From: Ensifer adhaerens
Lineage (GTDB): Bacteria > Pseudomonadota > Alphaproteobacteria > Rhizobiales > Rhizobiaceae
Direction: 5' to 3'
DNA length: 64,000 nt
NCBI GenBank assembly: GCA_900215285.1
Contig: OCMG01000004.1
Location: 372,001-436,000, forward strand
Part shown: positions 40,888 through 51,422 of the stretch, one piece after another
Layout of the letters: each line of letters starts with the position of its first letter
How positions within the stretch are numbered: position 1 is the first letter of the stretch
The notes under the pieces: model-generated
Told to the model about the DNA's origin: nothing
What the model saw: only the letters and a program-made list of their open reading frames with translations
Database searches by the model: none
Made by a program: the position numbers and the translations under genes

Positions 40888-41307
40888 TTATTCCTCGCCA
40901 AGCTTGCTGGAGGCTGGCGAAGGCATGGAAAGGCGTATCTCGAGCAGGTCGATGACGGCGTTGTCCTCACGCTCCCGGTCTTCGGCAGAGCGCGCTTCCT
41001 TCCAGTTTTCCTCCAGGCGGTCCCCCTTGGCCTTCTCCTTGAGGATCTGCTTTTCCTGCACGTCCTGCACCTCAACCAGATGCTGGTCCTCGCCCGAAAG
41101 GCGGCCATACTGGGCGGCATATTGCGATTTCATGCTGGCATGGATCGGATTGAAGGAGCCGATTGCCTCGATCGCCTCTTCCATCCGCCCGGAGAGTTCC
41201 TGACGCCGCTGTGTGGTTTCGGCAAGCTCTAGTTCGGCAATGCGCTCCATATGGCGCTGCACCGCCACGAGACGCTTGAGCTTGGCTGCCCTGCCCTTCT
41301 CCGCCAT
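40888..41307 (-). CDS. FliJ-like coiled-coil flagellar protein
   Basis: A 139-residue, highly charged helical protein (AVQRHMERIAELELAETTQR). Nearly all of it should form a coiled coil, matching FliJ, the export ATPase stalk, in size and character. It directly follows fliR. Sequence similarity alone is weak because coiled coils look alike, so this rests mainly on size and position. Confidence 0.6.
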   Translation of the reverse strand: MAEKGRAAKLKRLVAVQRHMERIAELELAETTQRRQELSGRMEEAIEAIGSFNPIHASMKSQYAAQYGRLSGEDQHLVEVQDVQEKQILKEKAKGDRLEENWKEARSAEDREREDNAVIDLLEIRLSMPSPASSKLGEE

Positions 41308-41313
41308 CTCGAC

Positions 41314-42066
41314 TCACACGCTGGAAAAGAGCGGAACGAAGGCCTCGGCGAAAAGCCGGACCATGGAGGCGATTCCGAAATAGAGCAGGATGAGGCCGCC
41401 GAAAACGATGAAGGGCTGCGAAACGAAATAGACCGGCATCTGCGGAGCGAGCTTGTTGATGAAGCCCACGGTTACGTTGAACAGCAGGCCATAGAGCACG
41501 AAGGGACTGGCGAGCCTCAGCATGATCATGAAGGTCGAGCCGAGCGTGTTGGTCAGTGTCACCAGCGCCCTGCGGCTCTCAAACACGCCGCCGATCGGAA
41601 GGGTCCTGTAGGAGTCGGCAAGAGCCCGGATGATGACGTGATGGAAATCGAGCATGAACAGAAGAAGAAGGCCCGCAAAACTGATCATGATGGTGATTTC
41701 GTTTTCCGTCCCGTCTTCCAGGATGTCGCTGGTCGGCGGCGCATTGAAGCCGGTCATCATCGTCAGGACGGTGCCGGTGAACTGCAGACCCAGAACGAAG
41801 AACCGCGCCACCATGCCGATGACGGCCCCGATCATGCCCTCAATGAAGACAATGGAGATATATGTCGTCTCCGGCTTGCTTGCCACGGCATACACCGTGT
41901 TCCAGAGTATCGGCGTGAGCGCCATCGAAACGCCGAGCGCGATGAAGAGCCGAAGCTGGGCAGGAACGCGCGCGCTGGAAAAGCCGGGCAGGACGAGAAA
42001 GCAGCCACCGACCCGGCAAAAGACCGCGAAGAGCGCCAGGACCGTTCCCTGCGGATCGTTGATCAT
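41314..42066 (-). CDS. fliR: Flagellar export-gate protein FliR
   Basis: A 250-residue six-helix membrane protein of the type III export gate. The region [20 protein letters not shown] and the C-terminal [20 protein letters not shown] are typical FliR. It overlaps flhA by 4 bp in an ATGA junction. It assembles with FliP and FliQ into the helical export pore. Confidence 0.95.
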   Translation of the reverse strand: MINDPQGTVLALFAVFCRVGGCFLVLPGFSSARVPAQLRLFIALGVSMALTPILWNTVYAVASKPETTYISIVFIEGMIGAVIGMVARFFVLGLQFTGTVLTMMTGFNAPPTSDILEDGTENEITIMISFAGLLLLFMLDFHHVIIRALADSYRTLPIGGVFESRRALVTLTNTLGSTFMIMLRLASPFVLYGLLFNVTVGFINKLAPQMPVYFVSQPFIVFGGLILLYFGIASMVRLFAEAFVPLFSSV

Positions 42067-44150
42067 GAAATGGAGCCCAGGATCTTGATTTCGATGCCCT
42101 TGGCCAGTTCGACATGCGACAGGACCGGCAGCGTCGCGAAAAGGCGCTCGATGATCATGCGAACATAGGAACGCGTTTCGGGAGAGGTTACCAGCACGAA
42201 GGGCATGCCGCGATCCAGATATTCGCGCACGACCTGCGAGGCCTGTTCCGAGAACTCCTCGAGCTGGCGTGGATCGATGTCGAATTCCACGACCTCACCC
42301 TTCGGGTCGCGCTTGAGCGCCTGATGGAATACGAGGTCCCATTTGTTGCCGAGGCGCAGTACGCGCAGCACGCCGTTGTCGGCCAGGTCGCCGCACAGCT
42401 GCTGGGCCATGCGCACACGCACATGCTCGACGATCTGCTCCGTCTTGCGCACATGCGGCGCGAGTTCGGCGACGGCTTCCAGGATCAGGTGGAGGTTGCG
42501 GATCGACACGCGCTCGGCCAGGAGCAGCTTCAGCACCGCCTGCAGGCCGGAATAGGACATGTGCGACGTGCAGATTTCGTCCGCGAGCTTCTTGTATTCC
42601 GGATCGAGGCGATCGATCAGAATCTTGACGTCCTTGTAGGACAACAACTGCGGCAGGTTGTTGCGGATCACTTCGCTGAGGTGCGTCAGGACAACAGAGA
42701 CGTTGTCGATCGGGTGGAAGCCTTCACGCTTGAGTTCCTCCAGGAAGGTTTCGAGAATGGAGACCGCCGGCATGCCGAAGGCGGGCTCGCGAATATCGTC
42801 ACCGGGAATGGAGGGCTTGCGTCCGCCGCCGGTAATCACCAGCACTTCACCGACGCGGAGCGAGTTGGAAGCGACCGTGGTGCCATGGATGCGGATCTGG
42901 TAGTTCTTGTCCGGAATTCCGATGTCGTCGCTGACCTTGATTTCCGGCACCACGAAGCCGTACTGGCTGGCGAATTTCTTGCGCATCTTGCCGACGCGGA
43001 ACGCGAGTTCCTGATGAGCGCCCAGAAGCCGCGTGGAAATCTGCTTGCCCAGCAGCAATTCGATCTCGGCGGTCTTGAGAGAATTCTTGACCGAGTCGCT
43101 TTCGTTTTCCTTGACCTGCTTGGCCTTCTTTTCCTCCGCCTCACGGCGGGCGCGATTCTCCGCCTCGATCTGACGCGGTATGAACCAGCTGCCGAAGGCC
43201 ATGACGCCGGAAAGGCCGGCGAAGGGAATGAAGGGCAGGCCGGGCATGACGGCAAGGACGGCCATCAGGCCAGCGGCAACCGACAGCGCTCGCGGATAGC
43301 CGCTCAGCTGGCTGATGACGGCCTTGTCGGTCGACCCAAGGTTGCCACCGCGCGAAACAAGCATGCCGGCAGCAAGCGAAACGATCAGCGCCGGGATCTG
43401 CGAGACGAGACCGTCACCGACGGACAGCTTGACGTAAACGTCGGCGGCCTGGCCGAGCGGCATGCCGTGGCGGAAATAGCCGATGATGATGCCGCCGAAG
43501 ACGTTGATGGCCGTGATCAAGAGACCCGCGACCGCATCGCCACGCACGAATTTCGAGGCACCGTCCATCGCGCCGAAGAAGGAGCTTTCCTGCTCCAGTT
43601 CGCGGCGACGGGTCTGCGCTTCCTTCTCGTCGATGATGCCGGCGGCAAGGTCGGCGTCGATCGACATCTGTTTGCCCGGGATGGCGTCGAGGGTGAAGCG
43701 CGCGCCAACTTCCGCGATACGCGTCGCACCCTTGGTGATCACGATGAAGTTGATGACGATGAGGATCAGGAAGACGATGACCCCGATCACGAAGTCGCCC
43801 GACATGACGATCTGCGCGAAACCGGCAATCACGCCGCCGGCAGCATGTTCCCCCTCATTGCCATGGGAAAGGATGACGCGTGTCGTCGCGATGTTGAGCG
43901 ACAGGCGCGTCATCGTGGCGATCAGCAGAATGGTCGGAAAGGACGAGAACTCGAGCGGCTTCTGGATCCACAGCGAGACCATGAGGATGAGGACCGACAG
44001 CGCCATGGAGAAGGCCAGGCCCAGGTCGATCATGAAAGCCGGAATCGGCAGGAACAGGATCGACAGCATCATGACGATACCGGCAGCAAAGCCGACATCG
44101 CTGAGGTTTGGTCCCGCTTTAGGCGTAGGAACGGATGTCGTAACTGCCAT
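42063..44150 (-). CDS. flhA: Flagellar export-gate protein FlhA
   Basis: A 695-residue protein. Eight N-terminal helices include the conserved charged FHIPEP-type loop ([20 protein letters not shown] followed by [11 protein letters not shown]). The C-terminal cytoplasmic domain of about 350 residues docks substrates and chaperones. It uses the proton motive force to drive export with FlhB. A 243-bp gap separates its start from fliQ, so it may have its own promoter. Confidence 0.96.
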   Translation of the reverse strand: MAVTTSVPTPKAGPNLSDVGFAAGIVMMLSILFLPIPAFMIDLGLAFSMALSVLILMVSLWIQKPLEFSSFPTILLIATMTRLSLNIATTRVILSHGNEGEHAAGGVIAGFAQIVMSGDFVIGVIVFLILIVINFIVITKGATRIAEVGARFTLDAIPGKQMSIDADLAAGIIDEKEAQTRRRELEQESSFFGAMDGASKFVRGDAVAGLLITAINVFGGIIIGYFRHGMPLGQAADVYVKLSVGDGLVSQIPALIVSLAAGMLVSRGGNLGSTDKAVISQLSGYPRALSVAAGLMAVLAVMPGLPFIPFAGLSGVMAFGSWFIPRQIEAENRARREAEEKKAKQVKENESDSVKNSLKTAEIELLLGKQISTRLLGAHQELAFRVGKMRKKFASQYGFVVPEIKVSDDIGIPDKNYQIRIHGTTVASNSLRVGEVLVITGGGRKPSIPGDDIREPAFGMPAVSILETFLEELKREGFHPIDNVSVVLTHLSEVIRNNLPQLLSYKDVKILIDRLDPEYKKLADEICTSHMSYSGLQAVLKLLLAERVSIRNLHLILEAVAELAPHVRKTEQIVEHVRVRMAQQLCGDLADNGVLRVLRLGNKWDLVFHQALKRDPKGEVVEFDIDPRQLEEFSEQASQVVREYLDRGMPFVLVTSPETRSYVRMIIERLFATLPVLSHVELAKGIEIKILGSIS

Positions 44151-44393
44151 GCTTCGTCCGTCTCATCATGAGATAAAGCCCGCGCTCATGCGCGTCATGG
44201 CATCAGAAATAGGCAACGAAGCTTGCGCGAGGGGTGCACGGACGCGCAGGCCTCACGCCGACATGTGCAGGGCCGGGAAGAACCGCAGAACCAGGACCCG
44301 CCGGAGGTAGACGGAGAAGAGAGAGCGTGTCGTTGGAATCCGCCTGAAGGTGCCCACGATCGTTGGCGCGCGTCATGGAACTGCTGAGACGAT

Positions 44394-44660
44394 CTAGAAG
44401 CCGGACTGGATGCGCGAGAAAATCATGTTGGTGAAGATCGAAATCTGTGCGCCGATGAAGGGTGCCGACAGCGCAACGGTCGCCATGACCGCGAGAATCT
44501 TCGGAACAAAGGTCAGGGTCATTTCCTGAACCTGCGTCAGGGCCTGGATAAGGGCAATGACGACGCCGACAATCATGGCCGCCGCGACCGCAGGCCCGGC
44601 GGATACAATGACCGTCCAAATCGCCGCCTGGACGATATCGAGTGCATCCGCCTCATTCAT
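44394..44660 (-). CDS. fliQ: Flagellar export-gate protein FliQ
   Basis: An 88-residue protein with two transmembrane helices (about 17-40 and 50-75). The sequence VGVVIALIQALTQVQEMTLT-F is the FliQ signature. ATG 44660 follows GAGGTCGAC and starts 7 bp after flgD. Four to five copies pack with FliP and FliR in the gate. Confidence 0.95.
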   Translation of the reverse strand: MNEADALDIVQAAIWTVIVSAGPAVAAAMIVGVVIALIQALTQVQEMTLTFVPKILAVMATVALSAPFIGAQISIFTNMIFSRIQSGF

Positions 44661-44667
44661 GTCGACC

Positions 44668-45114
44668 TCAATTGGTTGGCGTTGCCGCGACCGTGACGCC
44701 GCTATCAATCGTCATCTTGCTGCCGGATGCGAGCGTCGCTGTCAACGTGACAGCGCTTGTGGAACTATCGGTTGCGACATTGATGCTCTGCACCACGCCG
44801 GTATTTCCATCAGCATCGGTTACCGTTTTGCCGATGAGATTGCCGGCCTGCCCGATCATGCTCTGCGAGATCAGGGTCGACAGGTTCGTGTTCATCTTGA
44901 CCTGCTGCTCGACCTGGGAGAACGAGGCGAGCTGGGACATCTGCTCGGTCGTGTCCATGGGGCTCGTCGGGTCCTGATTCTGCAACTCGGCCATGAACAG
45001 CTTGAGGAAGCTGTCATAATTCAGGCTCGCGGCGGAGGCCGCGGACGATCCAGACGTGCCTGCCGCAGGAGTTCCGGCGGCCGACTGCTGTGCTGCTGTT
45101 ACCGCGCTGACCAT
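44668..45114 (-). CDS. flgD: Hook-capping protein FlgD
   Basis: A 148-residue protein. The N-terminal conserved motif is [20 protein letters not shown] followed by [18 protein letters not shown]. It is the short alphaproteobacterial form lacking the full C-terminal FlgD tudor/Ig domains. It caps the growing hook and guides FlgE assembly. It overlaps the 3' end of flbT by 16 bp. Confidence 0.94.
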   Translation of the reverse strand: MVSAVTAAQQSAAGTPAAGTSGSSAASAASLNYDSFLKLFMAELQNQDPTSPMDTTEQMSQLASFSQVEQQVKMNTNLSTLISQSMIGQAGNLIGKTVTDADGNTGVVQSINVATDSSTSAVTLTATLASGSKMTIDSGVTVAATPTN

Positions 45115-45554
45115 GGGGCAATCTCCTTGCGGATCTGTTCGACCGCTGCCGGTGTCATTTCCTCGTTGTTGAGGATCTTCTCCTCGATCGGATAAAGGCC
45201 GCGGATCGCCTTCAGCGCGTCGAAGGCGCGGCCGGTGGAGACCATGCCGTCTATGCGCTTCAGTTCCGCCAGAACTTCCTCGTTCTGGAAGCAGGTCAGC
45301 AGCATCGTGATCGACTTGCGGAACATCACCATCGACTGCTGCGCGCCTTCCGGGTTGATCAGCATCATCTGGGCGATGAAGTAGAGCTGCTTGAGCGGTG
45401 TCGTGGCCTGCTCCGGCTGGAGAACGTGGTTTTCCAGCAGGAAGGTCACGTCGTTCAGAAACTCGAGCGCAACCTTGCGATCGACGCGCAACACCGCCCC
45501 ATTGATGAAGATCCTTTCGCCGGATTTCAGCGATATTCGCAGTGTGCTTTTCAT
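45099..45554 (-). CDS. flbT: Flagellin translation regulator FlbT
   Basis: A 151-residue RNA-associated regulator known in Caulobacter and rhizobia to bind flagellin mRNA leaders and adjust translation. The motifs [20 protein letters not shown] and [20 protein letters not shown] are family hallmarks. It overlaps flaF upstream by 4 bp and flgD downstream. The conserved leader modules of the four flagellin genes in this window are its likely targets. Confidence 0.93.
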   Translation of the reverse strand: MKSTLRISLKSGERIFINGAVLRVDRKVALEFLNDVTFLLENHVLQPEQATTPLKQLYFIAQMMLINPEGAQQSMVMFRKSITMLLTCFQNEEVLAELKRIDGMVSTGRAFDALKAIRGLYPIEEKILNNEEMTPAAVEQIRKEIAPWSAR

Positions 45555-45898
45555 TTCAGTCCATCCCTGATGATGGTTGTGATTTCGACGATGCCCTGGA
45601 AGTTGTCGGATTCGCGTTTGCGAATCTTTTCTGTCTCGTTGAGAATCCAGATGGCGATCGAGATGAGATTGGCTTTCAACTCGGGTTCGAGCTGGTTGTC
45701 CGGCAGGCACAGATCTTCCGTGAATCTGATCCAGAGCATGCGGGTATAGTAGATTGCTTCCACGGCTTCGTTAGAGTTGCGGCCGCGTTGGGCTGCAGCG
45801 CGCATCAACTCGATCGAACGATCGAGCACCTGGCGCTCGCGCTCCTTGGCGTCGGCAACGCCGTCTTCCATGACCTCCGCGTAAGAAAACTGGTACAT
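45551..45898 (-). CDS. flaF: Flagellin assembly/regulatory protein FlaF
   Basis: A 115-residue helical protein ([20 protein letters not shown], later [17 protein letters not shown]). FlaF is needed for flagellin synthesis or secretion and acts with FlbT. The flaF-flbT pair with a 4-bp overlap is universal in flagellated rhizobia. Confidence 0.93.
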   Translation of the reverse strand: MYQFSYAEVMEDGVADAKERERQVLDRSIELMRAAAQRGRNSNEAVEAIYYTRMLWIRFTEDLCLPDNQLEPELKANLISIAIWILNETEKIRKRESDNFQGIVEITTIIRDGLK

Positions 45899-45912
45899 TT
45901 ACATATCCTTCG

Positions 45913-46974
45913 TCACGAGAGGTAGTTCGCGAGACTGAGCTTCTGGAGACGCGATGTCAGCTGGTAGGATGCTTCCATCTGCGCAAGAAGATTATTGACC
46001 TTGGTGCTGGCTTCGTATGCATCAACCTCGTTCAGGTTGTTGAAAGCCGTGTCGACAATGCTGACCTGCGTGTTGATCGTGTCGTTCGCCGTCTTGACCC
46101 GGGCCTCCGACAAGCCGAGCGCCGAACGTTCGCTGTCGACGCCGGCGACAGCCTCGCCCATGTAGCTGATCGCCGTCTTGCTGATATATTGCCGAACGTC
46201 CGAATTGACGTCGGAACCCAGAAGCTCGATCCCCATGACGGAGGCGAGCGCGAACTTGCGGAATCCGTCATTGTTCGCGTTGGTGGAACTCTGCACCGTC
46301 TCGGACGTATTCACCCGCGAGGTCATGTTGGTGTCGGAGGCGGTGGACCAATCTGTCTTCCAGGTGTCGCTGCCGCTCGATGCAGTGTACATCGGCGCCA
46401 GCGTGTTCTCCACGAAGTCCTGCATCTGCGCCACGGTGAAGCTCGACATGGAGCCGATCCCGTTCGTAGTCATGTAGTTCGAGAGAGCCGTATCGAAGCT
46501 TGCCTTTGCCGCCGACGTCGAATCATAGGTCTTCAGAGGCTGGTCTGCCGTGTTGATGCCGGCAAACAGAAATTCGCCGTTGGCCGACGTATTGCCGGAT
46601 GAAATGAAGGCGTCGAGCTGGCTCTGCAGCGACTGTGTCGTCGTGTTCAGAAGCGTCTTGTCGTCCGATCCCGAAAGCGCGATCAGCGAGTTCAGCGACG
46701 TCTGAATATCGTCGGACATGTTGCTGAGGGATGATTGCGAGGCGGAAAGTCGCTGCGACACGATCGAATTTGAATCCATGATCGAGTTGAGGCGGCTTTT
46801 TTCGGTCGTGAGGTTGACGCTTCGACCGCTCTGGTACCCGAGCGCAACGCCCTGGTCGGCATAGGTTCCGGTTGAGACTTCCGTCTGAGCCTTCAGCAGC
46901 TGCGCCTGCGACGCGCTGACCGTCTGGCGCATCGAGTTCTGCATGGCGAGGTTGGATGTGAAGGAGATCCGCAT
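45913..46974 (-). CDS. flgL: Hook-filament junction protein FlgL (HAP3)
   Basis: A 353-residue flagellin-like protein with D0-type N- and C-terminal helices (MRISFTSNLAMQNSMRQTVS; C-terminal QLTSRLQKLSLANYLS). It forms the junction ring between FlgK and the filament. It begins 6 bp after the flgK stop and is co-transcribed with it. Confidence 0.93.
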   Translation of the reverse strand: MRISFTSNLAMQNSMRQTVSASQAQLLKAQTEVSTGTYADQGVALGYQSGRSVNLTTEKSRLNSIMDSNSIVSQRLSASQSSLSNMSDDIQTSLNSLIALSGSDDKTLLNTTTQSLQSQLDAFISSGNTSANGEFLFAGINTADQPLKTYDSTSAAKASFDTALSNYMTTNGIGSMSSFTVAQMQDFVENTLAPMYTASSGSDTWKTDWSTASDTNMTSRVNTSETVQSSTNANNDGFRKFALASVMGIELLGSDVNSDVRQYISKTAISYMGEAVAGVDSERSALGLSEARVKTANDTINTQVSIVDTAFNNLNEVDAYEASTKVNNLLAQMEASYQLTSRLQKLSLANYLS

Positions 46975-46980
46975 CAGCCC

Positions 46981-48441
46981 TTACCTCACCGCCGCCATGA
47001 GGGATTGCAACATGTCGTTGACCGTCGAGACGATCTTGGTCGATGCCTTGTAGGACTGCTCAAGGTCGAGAAGCTTCGACAACTCTTCGTCGAGGCTGAC
47101 CCCCGTCACGCTGGAAAGCGCCTGCGCGGCCGTCGAAGCTGCCGCCTTCTTGGTGTCCTTGGAGTCCGACGCCTGGCTGCGATATTCTTCCAGCCAGCCG
47201 ATGGAGGAACTCGAATAGTCGGAAATGCTCAAGCTGCTATTCAAATCCGTCGACGGATCGAACGGGATCTTGGCCGTCAGACCCGTCACGTAGCCCTGCA
47301 GCAGCGTCGAATAGCCGGCCGCACCGGTCGTGTTGGAGACGTAGCTTGCGCCGTTGATGCCGCCGTCGCGCAGAAGGGCTGCATCACCACCCTGCGACAC
47401 ATCCACCGCCGCGTTGACGGCAATCGAGGAAGACATCCCCGGCTGAACGGTTCCGGAACCGGGGACATTGCCGCCCGTCCAGGTGAACAGGCCCGGCATG
47501 TTGGGCAGGCCGCTTCCGGTCTGATCCATTTCAGCAAACTGGGTGACGAGACCACGGCTGATTTCATCCAGCTGGGCCTGAAATTTCGGTGCGATCGTAT
47601 CGCGGATCTGCAGGTTGGCCTGCAGGCTTCCCATGGCCGACGTATTGCCGCCTGTTCCCGGCTTGAGGGGCACGCCATCGATGTAAACCGCGTTGCCTGT
47701 CGTGGTCGCGTCATAACCAGGCTGCGACGAATACAGGATATCGCGCGGCTTGGCCTCAAACAGCGTCGTGCCATCGGAGGTGTAGATCGCCATGTCGTTA
47801 TTGTCACGGATAACGGTCTGCACACCGACGATCTGGGAAATCTTGCCGAGGATCTGGTCGCGCTTGTCGAGTTCGTCATTGACATCGCGGTTGGAAGCGG
47901 TGCCGGTCTTGACCGCGTCGTTGACGGTCTGGAACTGGTTGAGAAGGTCACGCAGCGACGTGACCTGCTGCTGGATATTCTCGTCCGATTCACGGCGCAG
48001 GGTCTGCACTGCGTCGGAAGCCTGGTTGAGCGAATTGGCGACATCCTTGGCGTCAGACACCACGGACTGGGCGAGCGTCGTGTTGCCCGGCGAGGCAGCG
48101 AAGGCCTGGAGGCTGCTTTCGAGCTTCGAGATGAAGGTCGAGGGAGAGGTGGCATAGCCATTGCCGCCCATCGCAGCCTGCAACTGGTCGAGGCCGTCGG
48201 AAACGACCCCCTGCGCGCTGAGCGCGGACATGGCCGTGAGGTTGTGGCGCTGGAGCAACGCGTCTTCCGAGCGCGTTGTCGGGTTCAGCTTCGCCCCGTT
48301 GATGGAGGTGGTGAGAGTGGCGTCGCGGCGCGAATAATCCGCATTCCCGGAATTCGAGATGTTCTTCGACACGACCGCCATCTGGGCGGACGTGTTGGAG
48401 AAGATGCTCGATGCCGTATTAAGTGCGGATGACAGCCCCAT
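46981..48441 (-). CDS. flgK: Hook-filament junction protein FlgK (HAP1)
   Basis: A 486-residue protein beginning MGLSSALNTASSIFSNTSAQ and containing MAVVSKNISNSGNADYSRRD, the flg-type N-terminal rod/hook motif. The C-terminal helix resembles flagellin D0 (LLDLEQSYKASTKIVSTVND). It is shorter than the E. coli protein (547 residues) in the variable middle. It lies between flgE and flgL in one unit. Confidence 0.94.
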   Translation of the reverse strand: MGLSSALNTASSIFSNTSAQMAVVSKNISNSGNADYSRRDATLTTSINGAKLNPTTRSEDALLQRHNLTAMSALSAQGVVSDGLDQLQAAMGGNGYATSPSTFISKLESSLQAFAASPGNTTLAQSVVSDAKDVANSLNQASDAVQTLRRESDENIQQQVTSLRDLLNQFQTVNDAVKTGTASNRDVNDELDKRDQILGKISQIVGVQTVIRDNNDMAIYTSDGTTLFEAKPRDILYSSQPGYDATTTGNAVYIDGVPLKPGTGGNTSAMGSLQANLQIRDTIAPKFQAQLDEISRGLVTQFAEMDQTGSGLPNMPGLFTWTGGNVPGSGTVQPGMSSSIAVNAAVDVSQGGDAALLRDGGINGASYVSNTTGAAGYSTLLQGYVTGLTAKIPFDPSTDLNSSLSISDYSSSSIGWLEEYRSQASDSKDTKKAAASTAAQALSSVTGVSLDEELSKLLDLEQSYKASTKIVSTVNDMLQSLMAAVR

Positions 48442-48463
48442 GATGCGTTACGCCAGCCCCCAT

Positions 48464-49750
48464 TTACCGCTTGAGGTTCACGAGGACGTCCATCAGGTCG
48501 GATGCCGTCTGGAAAACCTTGGAGTTGGCGGTGTAGCTCCGCTGCGATTCGATCATGTCGGTGAGCTGGGTGGCCACGTCGACATTCGACTGTTCGAGCT
48601 GATAGGCATTGATGGTGCCGAAGTTGCTGTCACCGGCGAAACCGACGACCACCGTGCCCGCAGCATCGCTCAGGGCGAAGGCATTGCCGGATACAGGGGT
48701 CAGGTTGTCAGGGCTCTGCACCTTCGCCATCGCGATCTGGTAGAGGTCCTTCGTCGTGCCGTTGGCGTAGACCGCCGAAATCTTGCCGTCCTGGCCGATC
48801 GAAACCGACGAGATCGTGCTGGGCGCGTTGCCGTCGACCTTGGCGCTCGATACGCCGAACTTGTAGGCGAACTGCGTCGTCGTCGACAGGTCGAGCGTGA
48901 CGTTCTGGCCGCCCGGAATAGGCAGGGTGATCGACTTGTCCGAAGATGAATCGAGCTTGCCTGTGGTCGGATCGAAGGTGAGGTTGACTGCCGAGGTCTC
49001 CATCGGTCCGGAACTGTAGGGGAAGGAACCGGACGTCGCGTCGGCGTCGGCGTGATTGAAGGCCGTCACCTGCCAGGTGTTGTCTGCCGTCTTGGTGTAA
49101 TACAGATCGACCTGCACCGCGTTGCCGAGACTGTCATAGGTCACGACCGAAGTGGAGCTCGTATATTTCACATCGTTGACGGTCGAGGACGGGTTGGAGC
49201 CGATATCACGCGGCGTGACAGGCGTCGTGACAGCTTCAGCCCGGGAATCCAGGTTGGCGTTGACGATACCGCTGCTCGAGGCCGTGGCCTGCAGACCGCT
49301 CTGCGTTGCCTTCACCGGAACGAGACCGGAAAAGCCGTTCACGATTGCGGCAGACCCATCGGTCGAGGAATAGCCGAGCAACGTGAAGCCGGAGGAATTG
49401 ACGAGTTCGCCGGACGAGTCGACCTTGAACGACCCATCGCGCGTCAGAAAGATGCTGCCACCGCTATCCTTGACGACGAAGAAGCCGGAGCCCTTGATTG
49501 CCAGATCGGTGGCGGAGGTGGTCGAGGTCAGCGCGCCCTGCTCGGAAATCGCGTAGGATGTCACCGCATTGACCGAACCGGAGGCATAGTTGCCGCCGGT
49601 TGACGAGAGGACGAGGTCCGAGAACGAAACCGAGGATCCCTTGTAGCCCGTCGTGGAAGAATTGGAAATATTATCGGAAATCGATGACAGGCGACTCGCC
49701 TGCGCGTTCATACCAGACGTGCTGGTTCGCATCATTCCTTGAAGGCTCAT
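48464..49750 (-). CDS. flgE: Flagellar hook protein FlgE
   Basis: A 428-residue axial protein. The N-terminal motif SGMNAQASRLSSISDNISNS and C-terminal motif NVDVATQLTDMIESQRSYTA-N are the axial-family signatures. It polymerises into the hook under FlgD. AGGAT lies five bases before the ATG. It is first of the flgE-flgK-flgL-flaF-flbT-flgD run and follows rem with a 127-bp gap. Confidence 0.95.
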   Translation of the reverse strand: MSLQGMMRTSTSGMNAQASRLSSISDNISNSSTTGYKGSSVSFSDLVLSSTGGNYASGSVNAVTSYAISEQGALTSTTSATDLAIKGSGFFVVKDSGGSIFLTRDGSFKVDSSGELVNSSGFTLLGYSSTDGSAAIVNGFSGLVPVKATQSGLQATASSSGIVNANLDSRAEAVTTPVTPRDIGSNPSSTVNDVKYTSSTSVVTYDSLGNAVQVDLYYTKTADNTWQVTAFNHADADATSGSFPYSSGPMETSAVNLTFDPTTGKLDSSSDKSITLPIPGGQNVTLDLSTTTQFAYKFGVSSAKVDGNAPSTISSVSIGQDGKISAVYANGTTKDLYQIAMAKVQSPDNLTPVSGNAFALSDAAGTVVVGFAGDSNFGTINAYQLEQSNVDVATQLTDMIESQRSYTANSKVFQTASDLMDVLVNLKR

Positions 49751-49877
49751 ATCGGATCCTCGTTTCCGTAGTCATTACAGAGTAGGAGGCGGGCCTTGCG
49801 TGAAACTGAGTGGTCGCCCTAAACATCAGACGAACTATGGCCACTTGGCTTCATGCCGGCCAGCTTTCCAGGGGTGG

Positions 49878-50549
49878 TTAACTCCAGTCGATGCAGTAAC
49901 CGAGGAAGCGCTTGGAATCGATCGGATCGAAGCCCAGCTTCTTGCGCAGTTTCTTGCGCAGCTTGCTGATATGGCTTTCGACCACATTCTCTTCGACGTC
50001 TTCATCGAAAATGCCGTAGATGGCGCTGAAAATCTGCGTCTTGGAGACGCGACGGCCGCGGTTGGCGACCAAGTATTCCAGAATGCGGCGCTCGCGGCGC
50101 GGCAGCGGGAAGACTTCGCCTTCGATTTCCGGATCACGACCATCCGAGAAAACGCGGATCGCGCCGATATCGGTGTAGTTGGAAATCGCCTTCAGCCGAC
50201 GACGAATGGCCGCCGCACGGGCCAGGATTTCGCGTGGGTGAACAGGCTTGCGTACCACATCGTCGACGCCGCAGTCGAAGAAGGCAAGCGTGGTTTCCAG
50301 CGACGGCGAATCGCTGACAGCGATTACCGGTGCCGTGGACCGATCACGAATGGCGCGCGGCAGCGAAAGTGCCTGCGACCCCTGACCGATCAGGAAGGCT
50401 TCAACCGCGTCGATATCGGTGTCTGCCGCCGTATTGACCCATTCGCCGAATTCGCTCGGGTCAAAGCCCGTGGAGGGCACGCCCTCCCGGCCAAATAGTG
50501 AAGTATATCCGTCTTTTACAAGCTCACGCTCATCAACCACGACGATCAT
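49878..50549 (-). CDS. rem: Motility activator Rem (OmpR-like)
   Basis: A 223-residue regulator with an N-terminal receiver-like domain that lacks the usual phosphoacceptor Asp (the residues around 50 read [11 protein letters not shown]). The C-terminal domain is an OmpR/PhoB winged helix ([40 protein letters not shown]). Rem is the exponential-phase activator of motility genes in rhizobia. The atypical receiver suggests control by protein level rather than phosphorylation. A 273-bp upstream region holds its promoter. Confidence 0.92.
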   Translation of the reverse strand: MIVVVDERELVKDGYTSLFGREGVPSTGFDPSEFGEWVNTAADTDIDAVEAFLIGQGSQALSLPRAIRDRSTAPVIAVSDSPSLETTLAFFDCGVDDVVRKPVHPREILARAAAIRRRLKAISNYTDIGAIRVFSDGRDPEIEGEVFPLPRRERRILEYLVANRGRRVSKTQIFSAIYGIFDEDVEENVVESHISKLRKKLRKKLGFDPIDSKRFLGYCIDWS

Positions 50550-50822
50550 TCGTCCGCCTCCGAATCAGTCTGGTGCCTCGATGCGTCATCGATACGAATC
50601 GGGGGAATCAGGAACAACTGGATGAACTCAACTACGCAAATTTACAGTTGATTAAGTTCTGAGTGGCGATTTGCACTATATGTAGTATGCCGCCCTCTTT
50701 GATGCCGCTATCATCGCTTGGAAAAGTTAATGCATGGTTAACGCGGGGCATTAAGGTTAATGAGATTTCATATTCTTGCCGCATTGGGGGAATCGGGCAA
50801 CTTTCTGGCAGTCACTAAATTT

Positions 50823-51422
50823 TTAGTTGTATCCAACGCAAAATTGTGAGGCATTCTTAGTCCACTTTCCGTAGCCGCTGGCGACCAGATTTGCGATCAC
50901 GCGACAGACGTATTGCTTCTGCGCAGGGTCGTTGTTCGGTCCCGCGTGATAGCGCGCCACGGCCATGGTCCATGTTTCGTGACGGGCGTGGAGCTCGGCT
51001 AGAAACTTCGCCGCATAGTCCACGTTGCGGGCAGGTTCCAGCATTTGCGCCGGGGATGCGAAGGCCCCGCCATGGAAGTGCTGGTTGATCTGCATGCAGC
51101 CAAGATCGATCAGAACCGCGCCCCGACGGCGTGCTGCTTCGAAGATGGCGAGCGCATCATTGGGGCTGTTCGCGAAGACCGCCTTCCCTTCGATGTTCAG
51201 CGCCCAAGGCTGCAGGGACCCCTTCTTGCCGGTTTCGGCAAGGCCGACCGAATAGAGGATGCCTTCGGGCACTCCATATTTAGCTGCCGCTTTGTGGATT
51301 TCCTGCTCACAGAGGCCCACCTGGCTGGTCGGCTGGGCGGCCCTGGCTTCAGAGATAAACCTGACCGGTGCGAACGGTGTCAGAAGCAGCAGGGACAGGG
51401 TCAACAGCCACGCTCTTGTCAT
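50823..51422 (-). CDS. Lytic transglycosylase of the flagellar cluster
   Basis: A 199-residue exported protein. A signal peptide covers about residues 1-29 (TRAWLLTLSLLLLTPFAPV, ending ARA). The SLT domain has the expected elements SVGLAETG with the catalytic Glu, LIDLGCMQINQHFH and AVARYHAG. It cleaves peptidoglycan with anhydro product formation. Its 5' end overlaps fliK by 74 bp. It probably opens the cell wall for the rod, because the FlgJ-type protein of this cluster lacks a hydrolase domain. Confidence 0.87.
   Translation of the reverse strand: MTRAWLLTLSLLLLTPFAPVRFISEARAAQPTSQVGLCEQEIHKAAAKYGVPEGILYSVGLAETGKKGSLQPWALNIEGKAVFANSPNDALAIFEAARRRGAVLIDLGCMQINQHFHGGAFASPAQMLEPARNVDYAAKFLAELHARHETWTMAVARYHAGPNNDPAQKQYVCRVIANLVASGYGKWTKNASQFCVGYN

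Noticed and set aside
42114..44171. A 685-codon plus-strand frame opposite flhA
   Set aside because: It mirrors flhA, has no plausible domain and the composition of an antisense shadow.
44206..44376. A 57-codon minus-strand frame in the fliQ-flhA gap
   Set aside because: It lacks a ribosome binding site and its Pro/Arg-rich translation resembles no known protein.
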